This document shows positions 34,321 through 44,797 of a DNA stretch of 64,000 bases, piece by piece. Position numbers and translations under genes: made by a program. How positions within the stretch are numbered: the first letter of the stretch is position 1; every line of letters starts with the position of its first letter. The notes below the pieces were generated by a model, which was not told the origin of the DNA, did no database searches, and saw only the letters and a list, made by a program, of their open reading frames with translations. The DNA is from Pacificispira sp002696645 (lineage in GTDB: Bacteria > Pseudomonadota > Alphaproteobacteria > UBA8366 > Aestuariispiraceae): assembly GCF_048892425.1 (NCBI RefSeq), contig NZ_JBLZHU010000001.1:558001-622000 (forward strand), read 5' to 3'.

Positions 34321-35690
34321 GCGCGATCCTGACAAGAACCCGTCTGGCGTATTTGGGTATTATCGTTTTACTGCTGTTGATCGGGATTTTTCAATCCTGG
34401 TCGGTGGCGCTGGTTATGATCAATCTGTGCCTGATTTCCGCTGTCATGGCATTGGGGGTGAACATCCAATGGGGATATGCGGGCCTGTTCAGTGCGGGAA
34501 CCGTTGGCTTCGTCGCGCTGGGCGGCCTTGCTGGGGTTTTGATCTCTGAAGCGCCCGTACCGGAAGCCTGGGATGTCGGGGGAGCCGGGCTGGTCTATAC
34601 CATCGCTGCTTTGGCGGCGTTGATTGCGGCAATATTTATCGTTATGGCGGTTATGAAGCCGGGACTGGCGCGGCGTATTGTTATGACACTTGTCATTCTG
34701 GGCGGATACTTCGCTGTCCGGTTTTTCTTTGATCCGGCGACAGAGGCGATTGAAGGGGTTAATCCGGCGGCACAGGGGTTTCTGGGGGGGCTGGGTCTTC
34801 CGATCCTTCTGTCCTGGCCGGTCGGGGGGCTGTTGGCGGCCCTGGTCGCCTGGGGTATTGGCAAGGTTGCGTTGGGATTGCGGTCCGACTATCTGGCCAT
34901 TGCAACACTGGGCATTGCGGAAATCGTGATTGCGGTGATCAAGAATGAAGATTGGCTGGCACGCGGCGTTAAGAATGTCAGTGGCTTGGCCCGCCCCATG
35001 CCAAAGGAGATCGCATTACAGGAATCCCCGGAATTCATCGGCTGGATTGAATGGCTGCATTCAGGCGCGCTAAGCACGGTAACCGGTGATGAACGTATCC
35101 AAATGCTAAGGGATTTTGCGCAGCAGGATGCCGGGATATTCGTGAAGCTGATTTACATGCTGTTGTTTACCGTTGTGCTGTTGATCCTGTTCGCGCTGGC
35201 GCAGCGGGCGCTGAATTCACCCTGGGGCCGGATGATGCGCGCGATCCGGGATAATGAGGTTGCAGCCGAAGCCATGGGCAAGAATGTCACCAAACGACAT
35301 TTACAGACCTTCATTCTGGGGTCCGCCGTGGTTGGGATTGCTGGTGCGATGCTGACCACCCTGGACGGGCAATTCACGCCGGGCACTTATAACCCGTTGC
35401 GCTTTACCTTTTTGGTCTGGGTGATGGTGATTGTTGGTGGATCTGGCAACAATCATGGTTCTGTGATCGGGGGCTTCCTGATCTGGTTTGCCTGGGTGCA
35501 GGCGGAACCGGCGGGCATATTGCTGATGGACGGGCTGACCTTTTTCATGGCCCCGGACAATCCGGTACGGTTGCATCTGTTGGATGCGGCGGCACAAATG
35601 CGCCCGCTGCTGATGGGGCTTGTGCTGTTGCTTGCGATGCGGTTCAGTCCTAAGGGAATATTGCCAGAGCCGATCCGAACAACGCGGTAA
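34317..35690 (+). CDS. livM: Branched-chain amino-acid-type ABC transporter, permease LivM
   Basis: The protein has 457 residues, longer than the usual 320-ish because of an N-terminal extension and a loop near 230-290. NIQWGYAGLFSAGTVGF near 55 and the cytoplasmic loop WGRMMRAIRDNEVAAEAMGKN near 305 are the family signatures. It pairs with LivH. Confidence 0.92.
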   Translation: MSAILTRTRLAYLGIIVLLLLIGIFQSWSVALVMINLCLISAVMALGVNIQWGYAGLFSAGTVGFVALGGLAGVLISEAPVPEAWDVGGAGLVYTIAALAALIAAIFIVMAVMKPGLARRIVMTLVILGGYFAVRFFFDPATEAIEGVNPAAQGFLGGLGLPILLSWPVGGLLAALVAWGIGKVALGLRSDYLAIATLGIAEIVIAVIKNEDWLARGVKNVSGLARPMPKEIALQESPEFIGWIEWLHSGALSTVTGDERIQMLRDFAQQDAGIFVKLIYMLLFTVVLLILFALAQRALNSPWGRMMRAIRDNEVAAEAMGKNVTKRHLQTFILGSAVVGIAGAMLTTLDGQFTPGTYNPLRFTFLVWVMVIVGGSGNNHGSVIGGFLIWFAWVQAEPAGILLMDGLTFFMAPDNPVRLHLLDAAAQMRPLLMGLVLLLAMRFSPKGILPEPIRTTR

Positions 35691-35782
35691 CGGGTCTGGT
35701 CAGCGGGGGGTGTTCTGGCCCCTGGAACGAGATAATGGAACGCTGCCTCATTGGGGGGTAGTGCATTATGGGAGTGGTAGAC

Positions 35783-36976
35783 ATGAAAAAACTTTTGCTT
35801 GCGACCAGCGTCCTGGCACTGAGCGCGACCGGTCTTGCCGGCTCGGCCCAGGCCGAAGTGAAACTTGGGGTAATTTTGGGCTTCACCGGTCCGATTGAAT
35901 CGATCACGCCAACCATGGCTGCAGCCGCAGAAATGGCGATGACCGAAGTCAACGACAGCGGCAAGCTGTTGGGTGGCGAAACAGTGACCTCTGTTCGCGC
36001 CGACTCCACCTGCATCGACTCTGCTGCGGCGACCGCGGCTGCCGAACGTCTGGTGACGTCAGACAACGTCGCTGCCATCGTTGGTGCCGATTGCTCTGGC
36101 GTGACAGGGGCGATTGCAAACAACGTCGCCGTGCCAAAGGGCGTTGTGATGATTTCCCCATCCGCAACATCGCCTGCCTTGTCGACCATTGAAGACAATG
36201 GTTATTTCTTCCGCACGGCCCCGTCTGATGCCCGTCAAGGTCAGGTTCTGGCTGATATGATGAAAGATCAGGGCATTACCGAAATCGCCGTTACCTACAC
36301 CAACAATGACTATGGCAAGGGTCTGGCGGATTCGTTCCAGGCGGCATTTGAAGCAGCCGGTGGCAAAGTTTCCATCTCTGTCCCGCATGAAGACGGTAAG
36401 GGTGATTATTCTGCCGAAGTTGCCACATTGGCAGCAACGGGCTCTAAGGAACTGGCCGTGTTTGGCTATGTCGACCAGGGTGGTCGTGGCATTATCCAAA
36501 GTGCATTGGATACCGGTGCCTTTGATAAATTCGTATTGTGCGACGGCATGATCGGCGACAGCCTGCTGGATGCGTTCGGGGCATCCCTGAACGGCACCAT
36601 CGGCACCTTGCCGGGGAATGATGGCGAAGGCGCGACGAAGTTCCTTGAACTGGCAAAAGCCCAAGGCGTTGATGGCAGCGGTGCATTCGCACCTGAAAGC
36701 TATGACGCTGCAGCCCTGCTGATGTTGGCAATGGAAGCCGCAGGGTCAACTGACCGCGCCGCGATCCAGGCCAAGGTGCTGGATGTTGCCAATGGTCCGG
36801 GGGAGCCAATTCTGCCGGGTGAATTGGGCAAGGCACTTGAAATCATCGCCAAGGGTGGGGATGTCGACTATGTCGGTGCCACCGGTGTTGAACTGATCGG
36901 TCCGGGTGAAGCAGCTGGTTCCTATAAAGAATTGCTGGTCGATGGTGGTAAGTTCACCACCGTTCAAATTCGCTAA
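35783..36976 (+). CDS. livK: Branched-chain amino-acid-type ABC transporter, substrate-binding protein
   Basis: From the ATG at 35783 (GGGAG 8 bases upstream) the protein has 397 residues. A signal peptide (about 1-25, ending GSAQA) precedes a type I periplasmic-binding fold: VKLGVILGFTGPIES, then IVGADCSGVTGA, AVTYTNNDYGKGL, APESYDAAALLMLAME. It captures an amino acid, amide or small dicarboxylic compound. The 91-bp gap from livM carries a GC-rich stem, which may shape its separate expression. Confidence 0.9.
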   Translation: MKKLLLATSVLALSATGLAGSAQAEVKLGVILGFTGPIESITPTMAAAAEMAMTEVNDSGKLLGGETVTSVRADSTCIDSAAATAAAERLVTSDNVAAIVGADCSGVTGAIANNVAVPKGVVMISPSATSPALSTIEDNGYFFRTAPSDARQGQVLADMMKDQGITEIAVTYTNNDYGKGLADSFQAAFEAAGGKVSISVPHEDGKGDYSAEVATLAATGSKELAVFGYVDQGGRGIIQSALDTGAFDKFVLCDGMIGDSLLDAFGASLNGTIGTLPGNDGEGATKFLELAKAQGVDGSGAFAPESYDAAALLMLAMEAAGSTDRAAIQAKVLDVANGPGEPILPGELGKALEIIAKGGDVDYVGATGVELIGPGEAAGSYKELLVDGGKFTTVQIR

Positions 36977-37008
36977 GGCGCCAGTCAGTTTAAACGCCTG
37001 AATTTTGG

Positions 37009-37050
37009 AGAGCCCGATGTGCAAACCGCATATCGGGCTCTTTCATTTTT
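37009..37050 (+). terminator. Intrinsic terminator after livK
   Basis: GAGCCCGAT (37010-37018) and ATCGGGCTC (37032-37040) pair over 9 bp, extended by a flanking A-T pair, followed by TTTCATTTTT. It ends the liv operon 34 bases after the stop. Confidence 0.85.
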
Positions 37051-37061
37051 GGGGTAATCAG

Positions 37062-37091
37062 TTGTATTCTCACGAAAAGAACTCATATGAT
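37062..37091 (+). promoter_or_regulatory. Promoter before the ferritin-like gene
   Basis: -35 TTGTAT (37062-37067), 18-bp spacer, -10 TATGAT (37086-37091). Just past the liv terminator and about 38 bp before the GTG start. Confidence 0.35.
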
Positions 37092-37129
37092 CCATTGGCT
37101 AGATATTGTAATAAAGGTGTTGGGGTTCC

Positions 37130-37945
37130 GTGACAGCTTGGTCGATAGAGTCAATTAACTGGTCCCGGTTTGATAAAAGCCTGGTGGATCCTGTGCTGGT
37201 CCGGCTCGTCAAGGCTGCGGCTTTGGTTGAGTATAATGGGGCCACCTATACAGATTACCTGTGCAATGTTTTTGCCGGGGATGCGGATTTTCAGGCCAAG
37301 GCAAAAGAGTGGGGCCAGGAAGAAGTCCAACATGGTCAGGCGCTGGCGGAATGGGCCAAGCTGGCCGATCCGGATTTTGATTTTCAGCATGCCTTTGAGC
37401 GATTTACGTCAGGCTATTCCGTCCCGGTGGATGTCGAGGCCTCTGTCCGTGGCAGTCGATCCGGGGAGTTGATTGCCCGGTGCATGGTCGAAACCGGCAC
37501 GTCTTCATTCTATACCGCGATGAGCAAGGCCAGTAAGGAACCGGTTCTGGCGGAAATAGCCCACTTGATCGCGGCGGATGAATTCCGGCATTACAAATTG
37601 TTCTACGATACGCTGAAATCGTATTTGCAGAAGGAACAGATTGGACGTTTGGGTCGCGCCAAAGCGGCGGTCAGTCGCATTCGGGAATTGGCGGATGATG
37701 AACTGGCCTATGCCTATTATGCTTCGAACGTTCCTGAATCCGTTCCCTATGACCGCACCGCGTGCAGTAATGCCTATCTGGGGCGGATTTATCCGCATTA
37801 TGATCCAGATATCATTCGTCGCAGCAATGCGATGATATTAAAGGCTGTGGGCCTGACGCCCCATGGACGGTTAAACTCTGTATTGACCGCTGGTGCCTAT
37901 CGTTTCGTCAGCTATCGCGCACATCAGCTGGCTGAAGCCGCCTAA
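37130..37945 (+). CDS. Ferritin-like diiron protein
   Basis: The protein has 271 residues from a GTG start. A four-helix-bundle diiron core is visible: VEYNGATY near 34, EEVQHGQALAEW near 66, a second Glu helix (RCMVETGTSSFYTA) and ADEFRHYKLFYDTL near 148. The E...ExxH pairs are as in ferritin-like and acyl-desaturase-like proteins, which bind O2 at a diiron centre. Substrate or storage role is unknown. Confidence 0.82.
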   Translation: MTAWSIESINWSRFDKSLVDPVLVRLVKAAALVEYNGATYTDYLCNVFAGDADFQAKAKEWGQEEVQHGQALAEWAKLADPDFDFQHAFERFTSGYSVPVDVEASVRGSRSGELIARCMVETGTSSFYTAMSKASKEPVLAEIAHLIAADEFRHYKLFYDTLKSYLQKEQIGRLGRAKAAVSRIRELADDELAYAYYASNVPESVPYDRTACSNAYLGRIYPHYDPDIIRRSNAMILKAVGLTPHGRLNSVLTAGAYRFVSYRAHQLAEAA

Positions 37946-38043
37946 GGGCATATGTCTCTTTAAGGTGAAGGGGCTGGTTATCCCCCCTCGTTAGCGATAG
38001 GGATAGGCCGACATCGCTTTCGGGTCAGTGTTTTGAGGCTTAT

Positions 38044-39912
38044 GTGACGCGGTTCTTATCGATTGGTCGCGCGACAAGCGTGGCGTTTGGCATTTTCATT
38101 GCGCTGGTTGGCGTCTCCACCAGCGTGCAGGATTCTTATGCCCAATCCTTCTCGCTGACCGACAAAGCCTATGAATTGTCCTTCAAGGGCCTTACCAAAG
38201 ATCAGGACAATATTGAAGACGCGATGCGCGCCAGCAGTCTGCTGGTTCAATTGCAGGAAGAGAAGCCGCGCAGTCTGGCTGCTTTGCGTCGTCGGGCGGA
38301 GCGGGATATCGGCGTTTTTGAAAAAGTCCTTCGATCCTATGGTTTCTATGACGGTGTTGTCCGGTTTGAGGTGATCGAGGCCCAGGAAAGTGACGCAAAA
38401 CCGGATGTTGTGTTCACCATAGAACCTGGAAACGTCTATCTGCTGGAAACAATAACAATTCAGGACGCCGGTGCTGGGAAGGCACAGGAAGCCGATGATG
38501 CGCTATTGACTGTAATGGGGCTGGAATTGGGGCAAAATGCGACTGCAGAGGCTATTATCGGGGCAGAAGACCGGCTGGTGCGCCATTACCGGACGACAGG
38601 ATATCCAACAGCAGCGGCAGATAAGCGGCGCACAACGATCAATCGTGACTCCTACACCATGGCGGTACAATTCGGGATGCAGCCCGGCCCGAAGGCCACT
38701 TTTGGCGAGATGAAAATTGAGGGGCTGGTCGATGTCGAAGAGGAATTCGTTCGCCGAAGCATCACATGGCAGCCAGGCGCCCTGTATGACATTCGGGAAC
38801 TGGAAGAAACACAGCGCAATCTTTCTCGAACAGGGCTGTTCAACACGATCACTCTAAATCCTCTACCGGTTTCCGATAGCGGTGATAATGGCGACCCGGT
38901 TCCCGTTGATATTCAATTGACAGCAGCGGAGCGTGACCATCGCTCTATCGGGTTTGGAACCAGCTATTCAACCAGTATCGGCCCTGGGATCAGCGCTTTT
39001 TGGGAACATCGCAATTTGTTTTCGAATGGGGAGCGTTTTCGGGTAACAGCATCCGCCTCTCCTGTAGAACGAGGCCTAGATAGCACCTTTCGCAAGCCTA
39101 TGTATAAGCGCGTTGATCAGGCATTGGTCGCGGAAGCTGAGTTAAAAGACATCACCAGCGATGCTTATGATGAATTGCGATCTTCCAGCTTTGTTGGCTT
39201 GGAGCGTCGTTTATCCCCAACCTGGACGGCAACGGTCGGGCCGACACTGGATATCATTCAACAGACGGATGAGGGAGTATCCGTCAGCAACCAGAACAAG
39301 CATTTTACCCTGCTGGGCATGCGCGGCAATCTGCGGCGTGACAGCACGGATGATCCCTTGAACCCCAGCCAGGGTAACAGGATGGATTTGGGATTGTCCC
39401 CCTATACGGATTTGGGAAACAGTACGAATTTTGTCAGTTCCACGATTACGGCATCGCAATATCTGAAAATCGATAACAGCGGGGACTTCATTCTTGCCGG
39501 TCGCGTGCGATTGGGATCCATTTTTGGTGCGGAGCGGGAAAGCATTCCCGCAGGCAAGCGTTTGTATGCCGGTGGTGGTGGCTCCGTGCGGGGCTTTGGG
39601 TATCAGATGCTGGGTCCGGTGGATGCGGAACTGGATCCGATTGGTGGCCGATCGGTTGTTGAATTTGGCATTGAATTGCGTACCCGCCTGACCGAGACCA
39701 TTGGTCTGGTTCCGTTTATCGAGGCCGGGAATGTTTATGAATCCATCATGCCCGACCTGTCAGCCAATGATATCCGGTGGAGCGGGGGGCTGGGCCTTAG
39801 ATATTTCACAGCAATTGGCCCAGTTCGCCTTGATATCGCCACACCGTTCCGCAAACGTGCAAATGTGGACGATTCCTATCAGCTTTATGTGAGTTTAGGA
39901 CAAGCCTTCTGA
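38044..39912 (+). CDS. tamA: TamA, outer-membrane Omp85-family assembly protein
   Basis: The protein has 622 residues from a GTG start (TGAGG upstream). A signal peptide (about 1-34) precedes three POTRA-type periplasmic domains (about 50-280). A 16-strand Bam-like beta barrel with the family motif GGGGSVRGFGYQ near 510 and an aromatic C-terminus (SYQLYVSLGQAF) ends the protein. With TamB it helps insert outer-membrane proteins or move lipids across the periplasm. tamB follows directly after the stop codon. Confidence 0.92.
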   Translation: MTRFLSIGRATSVAFGIFIALVGVSTSVQDSYAQSFSLTDKAYELSFKGLTKDQDNIEDAMRASSLLVQLQEEKPRSLAALRRRAERDIGVFEKVLRSYGFYDGVVRFEVIEAQESDAKPDVVFTIEPGNVYLLETITIQDAGAGKAQEADDALLTVMGLELGQNATAEAIIGAEDRLVRHYRTTGYPTAAADKRRTTINRDSYTMAVQFGMQPGPKATFGEMKIEGLVDVEEEFVRRSITWQPGALYDIRELEETQRNLSRTGLFNTITLNPLPVSDSGDNGDPVPVDIQLTAAERDHRSIGFGTSYSTSIGPGISAFWEHRNLFSNGERFRVTASASPVERGLDSTFRKPMYKRVDQALVAEAELKDITSDAYDELRSSSFVGLERRLSPTWTATVGPTLDIIQQTDEGVSVSNQNKHFTLLGMRGNLRRDSTDDPLNPSQGNRMDLGLSPYTDLGNSTNFVSSTITASQYLKIDNSGDFILAGRVRLGSIFGAERESIPAGKRLYAGGGGSVRGFGYQMLGPVDAELDPIGGRSVVEFGIELRTRLTETIGLVPFIEAGNVYESIMPDLSANDIRWSGGLGLRYFTAIGPVRLDIATPFRKRANVDDSYQLYVSLGQAF

Positions 39913-42900
39913 ATGCAGACCAATACGCGTGAGCCAGAGTCCGAAGGCCTTCGACCGAAACGACGTCTCCTCAAGTCAGTATTGGGCGTGTTTGCGGGCA
40001 CTTTGTTGTGTCTGGGCGCGGCGGGTGCCTGGCTTACGGCAACAGAGTCTGGTCTTAAGACGCTGATCAACTGGGGGCAGGCGCCGCTTGAAGCAGCATT
40101 GGGCGGATCGGTGCAGATCTCGGGTGTTTCGGGTTCTTTATGGGATGAACTGACGGTTCAGTCCTTTGATCTTTCTATGCCGGATTCGGGGCTTGCTGTA
40201 TCTGCTAAGGCATTTCGCCTGCACTGGCGCCCGACTAAACTTGTCGGCGGGATTGTTCGGATTGATGAACTGGGGGCATCTGATGTCACTGTTACGCTAT
40301 CGCCCACAACATCGGCGCCGCCTGTCGAAGAAGAGACTGGCCCCTTTGCGGTACCCAGGCTGCCCATTCAACTGGACATCAGAAAAATAGATTTTCCGGT
40401 CGTTAGCGTATCCCTGGATGACAAGACAACCTATCAGGCCAGCGTGCAAAGCGCCCTGGAAAGTCAGCAGGATGGGACGCTGCATGCGGATTTGAGGGTC
40501 GCAGCCCAGAAAGATGGCGTGCCTGCAGATAATCTGACCGGAACCGCACAGATTGGAACCGGATCAGAGGCGCCTTTCACGATTTCCCTAACCGGGAAAT
40601 TGCCACCGGATGGACTGGTATGGAGCCTGACGGGACTGGAGCCCGCCATGCGGCGCCAAATGGACATCGGTCTGGATGTTTCCGGCACAGTTGGCGATAT
40701 GTCCGGGTCTGTCTCGATCATGACCCGGGATATGGCGACGTTGGATGCGAAAATTACGGGCGATCTGGCCTCTGACAGCAAACGGGTCAGCCTTCAGGGC
40801 GTTGTTGATTTGATGTCGGGTGATGCGCTGGGCCTGCCTGCAACACTGAACGGCCCCAAGGATTTAAGTATCGCCCTGCAATGGGATCCAGATCAGACAC
40901 TGGCAGTGACGCATTTTCAGGTCAGCCAGAAAGACCTGTTGGATGCACAAGGAAGCGGTTCGCTTTCCCTGCAGACTGATGCAATTGATGCCTCCCTTGG
41001 GGTGTCCCTGTCGTCGCAAGCGGCATCAATTCTGGATCCTGATCTGTCCTATCAATCCGCAACGGTGTCGGCGCAGGTGTCCGGGACACTGTCTGAGCCG
41101 TCCCTGACAGGGCAGGTGACTGTTGGCGGGCTTTCCGGCTATGACATGACTTTTGGGGAGCTTGTCGCAAATCTGGCGGTGCGTGGGGACGACGATGGTT
41201 CCCTGGATTATGAAACGGATATTAAAGGCACGGGGGTTTCGTGGCCCAATCCGGATATTCAGGCACTGGCAGGGTCGGAACTCACGCTGCGGTCATCCGG
41301 CAGCATCGCCCAGGATTTTCAGACTATAGGGCCATTTGAACTGACCATTGATCCCCTCGATGTGGAAGCATCGGGTACACTGACCCTGGCATCTGATGGG
41401 GCGGTAGACGGGGAGCATTTGCGCATCCGCCTGGGGGACCTTGCGAAGTTATCAGGCCTTGCCGGGATTGACTTGAAAGGCGCGGCGGAGGTTGATCTGG
41501 CCGGCTTAGCTGTGGCCTCTGATGGTGGAGTTTCGACACAGATTAACATAGCACTGCAGGATCTATTCGTCCTGGATCCAGAAACAACGAGTCGCATCGG
41601 TCCAACGGCAACACTGGCTGCATCTGTCCGCCGCGCATCCGATGGTGCGATGACCATCGCTCTGGACTCCCTGCGGGCGCGACCGGGTCTTGTTTCGGGC
41701 AATATCGCCCTGTCTTCGGATATGGAAACGGTTCAGGGAACACTGAAAGGAGAGGTATCCACACAGGCGATCCCGCCCGTTCCAGATCTTATTTTTCAAT
41801 CGGACACTTTGCCTTTTACGCTGGCTGTGAACGGTTCCGTCGCTGCGCCACAGGCAACCCTGAGAACCGAGCCTATTGATCTGCGGTATTTGGCCTACAG
41901 CATCGTGAAGTCACAAATATCAGCGGACCTCACCTGGCGGGAGACGGTGCCTGTTGTCGATGTTGACACCAGGGCAGTGGTAAATGGAGAGCCTGTTACG
42001 GCAAGCCTGCAATTGGAGGCGGAGGAGTCACAATTCATTCTGAATGATGTCGCAATTAATGGGCTGGACGCCACGGTGACCGGCGATATCACTCTGCCTG
42101 ATTATGCGATGCCCGCAACCGGTGGGCTGACTGTCACAGCCAAATCCATTCGACAGGCGGCTGGTTTTGCGAGCCTTTCCGGGCTGGAGGGCGCATTGTC
42201 TGCCACGCTGACTCTTTCTGCCGGGAAAGATAATCCGACGGCTCAAGCGGCACGGGTCAAGGCATCTTTGGATCGATTTGGGGGGGACGATGACAGCATC
42301 GCTGCTGGTATTACCGCCCGCTCCCTTACTCTGGACGGTAGCATCGACGACCTGGTGGAGTTGTCCGGCCTTCGTGCCACGGTAACAGGACAGCGGATTA
42401 TGGCTGCAACAGTCACCCTGGATCAGGTGGATGCGACATTCTCAGGTGGGGTTGAGGCCGGAGAGGTGACCCTGTCCCTAGTGGGTAAAGACACATCTGA
42501 CCCCAATCAGGCAAAACCGATTTCTGTGAAAGCCCAAGCCGCGTTCTCCACACAGGGTGAAACGACGCAGATTACACTGGCCAGCCTGTCCGGGGGATAT
42601 GGGGGTATTCCCGTCAGTCTGGTGAAACCCGGTCGGATTTTATTGGATCCGGCTGGATTGAAGGAGGTTGGCGCCTCCCTGGCCCTGGCGGACGGTCAAG
42701 CGGATATCGCATATACGCGCAGCGCCGCCGATGCCGCCACGGCGACGGTGCAGATATCCAAATTGCCGATCAGCCCGTTCCTGGCCTTGCAAGGCATGTC
42801 TGATGTATCGGGAACCCTGGACGCGACCCTTAAGGCGGAAGAAGTTTCAGGGCAGGTATCGGGCAGCGGGTCGATTGATCTGTCTGATATCAAGCTTGCT

Positions 42901-44340
42901 GATCTGGAACAGGCACAGGGAATGGCCACACAGATCACTTTGGATCTGAAGGCCGGTCGTCTTTCCGCCAAACTGACCGGGCAAGGCGCCGGACTGGAAA
43001 AGGCGGATATGTCGGGGGAGATTCCACTGACCGTTTCTTTGGCACAACCGGGTTTCCGTATGCAGACGGACGCGCCGATATCTGTTGAGGCAGACCTTCT
43101 GGCGGATATGGGCAAGGTCTGGGCGTTGCTGCCCCTGCCGGAGCATGTCGTAACAGGGGATGTTGGCGTGAATGCCCAGATCGCGGGAACCATGGATAGC
43201 CCCCGCATAACGGGAACGGCCAGTCTTGCGGATATCGCCTATGAAAATATCGAATTCGGCACCATCGTACGGCATGTAACAGGCAAGGTTCGCTTCGAGG
43301 ATCGCCGGATTGTTGTAGAGTCTTTGACGGGGGAAGATCCTGCCGGCTCAAAATTTGCTGTGGCGGGGCAGGGGGAACTGGCAGCGGATGCTGCGCAACT
43401 GTCCGCAACGGTTAAGGCACAGAATTTTCAGGTCATCCAGAATGATTCGATGAAAGTATGGTCAGATATTGATCTGGCAATAAAACTGGCAGATTCAGAC
43501 TCCTTGATTTCAGGCACGGTAACGGTTCGCAAGGGAGAGATTAATCTAGCCGCCGCCTTGCCGCCCAGTATACCCACCCTGGATGTGCAGGAAGATGGGC
43601 GCGTCACATCAACCGACAAAGATGGCACTGCGGGACCGGCGATTGGCCTGGATATTCAAATCAATCTGCCAGGTCAGGTTTTTGTGCGCGGCCGTGGTCT
43701 GGATTCTGAATGGCAGGGAAATCTGAAAGTTGAGGGCACAACGGCAGCTCCAAGAATCTCCGGCTTGCTGAGCGCAAAGCGCGGTAAGTTTGACGTAATT
43801 GGCAAGAGTTTCACTCTTGAGGATTCCACCATTCGTTTTCTGGCCGGGGATCGCATTGATCCTGTTTTAGGAATCCGCGGTGTCTATCAGGCTGAAGACC
43901 TGACCGTAATCGCACGCCTGGCCGGCCCAGCCAGCAAGCCAGATGTCATCCTGGAATCCCAGCCATCCCTACCAGAAGATGAGATTCTAAGCCGTGTCCT
44001 GTTTGGCAAAACCAAGGGACGTCTGAATGCTGCGGAGGCCGTACAACTGGCCGCGTCCGTATCTGAGCTTTCGGGAGGCGGGTCCGGTCTGGATATTCTG
44101 GGCAGCCTGCGTCGGTTCGCCGGGGTTGATGTGCTGGAAGTGGGGGCCGGAGAGAGCGGTGCGCAGGTGAAGGCCGGGAAGTATATCGCCGATGGTGTCT
44201 ATGTCGGCGCCAAGCAGGGGTCAGCCCCTGGCTCCAGCAGTGTGGAGGTTGAGGTCGAAGTGACCCCCAATATCTCCGTGAATACCGAAAGCGGCCAAAC
44301 CGACAGCAGCGTTGGCGTTCAATTTAAATGGGATTACTGA
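39913..44340 (+). CDS. tamB: TamB, periplasmic AsmA/DUF490-family bridge protein
   Basis: The protein has 1475 residues. One N-terminal membrane anchor (about 24-47: VLGVFAGTLLCLGAAGAWLT) is followed by a very long, beta-rich, repetitive periplasmic stretch. The conserved DUF490/TamB domain covers the last 350 residues (SGTVTVRKGEINLAAALPPS, FLAGDRIDPVLGIRGV, LFGKTKGRLNAAEAVQLA). It ends VGVQFKWDY, like an outer-membrane protein. The repeats form a long hydrophobic groove thought to carry lipids between membranes together with TamA. Confidence 0.93.
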   Translation: MQTNTREPESEGLRPKRRLLKSVLGVFAGTLLCLGAAGAWLTATESGLKTLINWGQAPLEAALGGSVQISGVSGSLWDELTVQSFDLSMPDSGLAVSAKAFRLHWRPTKLVGGIVRIDELGASDVTVTLSPTTSAPPVEEETGPFAVPRLPIQLDIRKIDFPVVSVSLDDKTTYQASVQSALESQQDGTLHADLRVAAQKDGVPADNLTGTAQIGTGSEAPFTISLTGKLPPDGLVWSLTGLEPAMRRQMDIGLDVSGTVGDMSGSVSIMTRDMATLDAKITGDLASDSKRVSLQGVVDLMSGDALGLPATLNGPKDLSIALQWDPDQTLAVTHFQVSQKDLLDAQGSGSLSLQTDAIDASLGVSLSSQAASILDPDLSYQSATVSAQVSGTLSEPSLTGQVTVGGLSGYDMTFGELVANLAVRGDDDGSLDYETDIKGTGVSWPNPDIQALAGSELTLRSSGSIAQDFQTIGPFELTIDPLDVEASGTLTLASDGAVDGEHLRIRLGDLAKLSGLAGIDLKGAAEVDLAGLAVASDGGVSTQINIALQDLFVLDPETTSRIGPTATLAASVRRASDGAMTIALDSLRARPGLVSGNIALSSDMETVQGTLKGEVSTQAIPPVPDLIFQSDTLPFTLAVNGSVAAPQATLRTEPIDLRYLAYSIVKSQISADLTWRETVPVVDVDTRAVVNGEPVTASLQLEAEESQFILNDVAINGLDATVTGDITLPDYAMPATGGLTVTAKSIRQAAGFASLSGLEGALSATLTLSAGKDNPTAQAARVKASLDRFGGDDDSIAAGITARSLTLDGSIDDLVELSGLRATVTGQRIMAATVTLDQVDATFSGGVEAGEVTLSLVGKDTSDPNQAKPISVKAQAAFSTQGETTQITLASLSGGYGGIPVSLVKPGRILLDPAGLKEVGASLALADGQADIAYTRSAADAATATVQISKLPISPFLALQGMSDVSGTLDATLKAEEVSGQVSGSGSIDLSDIKLADLEQAQGMATQITLDLKAGRLSAKLTGQGAGLEKADMSGEIPLTVSLAQPGFRMQTDAPISVEADLLADMGKVWALLPLPEHVVTGDVGVNAQIAGTMDSPRITGTASLADIAYENIEFGTIVRHVTGKVRFEDRRIVVESLTGEDPAGSKFAVAGQGELAADAAQLSATVKAQNFQVIQNDSMKVWSDIDLAIKLADSDSLISGTVTVRKGEINLAAALPPSIPTLDVQEDGRVTSTDKDGTAGPAIGLDIQINLPGQVFVRGRGLDSEWQGNLKVEGTTAAPRISGLLSAKRGKFDVIGKSFTLEDSTIRFLAGDRIDPVLGIRGVYQAEDLTVIARLAGPASKPDVILESQPSLPEDEILSRVLFGKTKGRLNAAEAVQLAASVSELSGGGSGLDILGSLRRFAGVDVLEVGAGESGAQVKAGKYIADGVYVGAKQGSAPGSSSVEVEVEVTPNISVNTESGQTDSSVGVQFKWDY

Positions 44341-44347
44341 CCCGCTG

Positions 44348-44797
44348 TTACAGCACCATGCGATAGCGTACATGGCCGTCTTCGCCGCCCGTCAGTTTAT
44401 CATACAGCGCGCGGGCGGTTGTGTTGCCCACATTGGTGTTCCAGTACAGACGCTCGCATCCGGCTGATTTCGCAGCCTCTTTTACAGCCATGATCAAGGC
44501 ACGCCCGACACCTTTCCCCCGTGCAGTGTCCAGAACAAACAAGTCTTCCAGATAGCAATCCCCGACATCAATCCAGGTGCTGGGATGCCTCAGATACGTC
44601 ACAATGCCAAGCGCCGTGCCATCGGCCTGGCGGGCGATAAAACTGTTAATCGTATGATCGGGATCCAGGATACGCCGCCACGTCAATGCGGTCTGAGAAT
44701 CCGAAACGGGCGCTTTATAGAAGGCACAATAGCCTGCCCATAGGGCATTCCAGTCTGTCCAATCGGACTGTTGAACCGGGGATACTTCAATCGTCAT
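44348..44797 (-). CDS. GNAT-family N-acetyltransferase
   Basis: The protein has 149 residues. The acetyl-CoA loop VLDTARGKGVGRALIMAV (Q/RxxGxG/A) sits near 88-105 and the NTNVGNTTARALYDKLT block near 122. Acceptor substrate unknown. The gene overlaps the end of the aminotransferase gene by 11 bases and is read with it. Confidence 0.88.
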   Translation of the reverse strand: MTIEVSPVQQSDWTDWNALWAGYCAFYKAPVSDSQTALTWRRILDPDHTINSFIARQADGTALGIVTYLRHPSTWIDVGDCYLEDLFVLDTARGKGVGRALIMAVKEAAKSAGCERLYWNTNVGNTTARALYDKLTGGEDGHVRYRMVL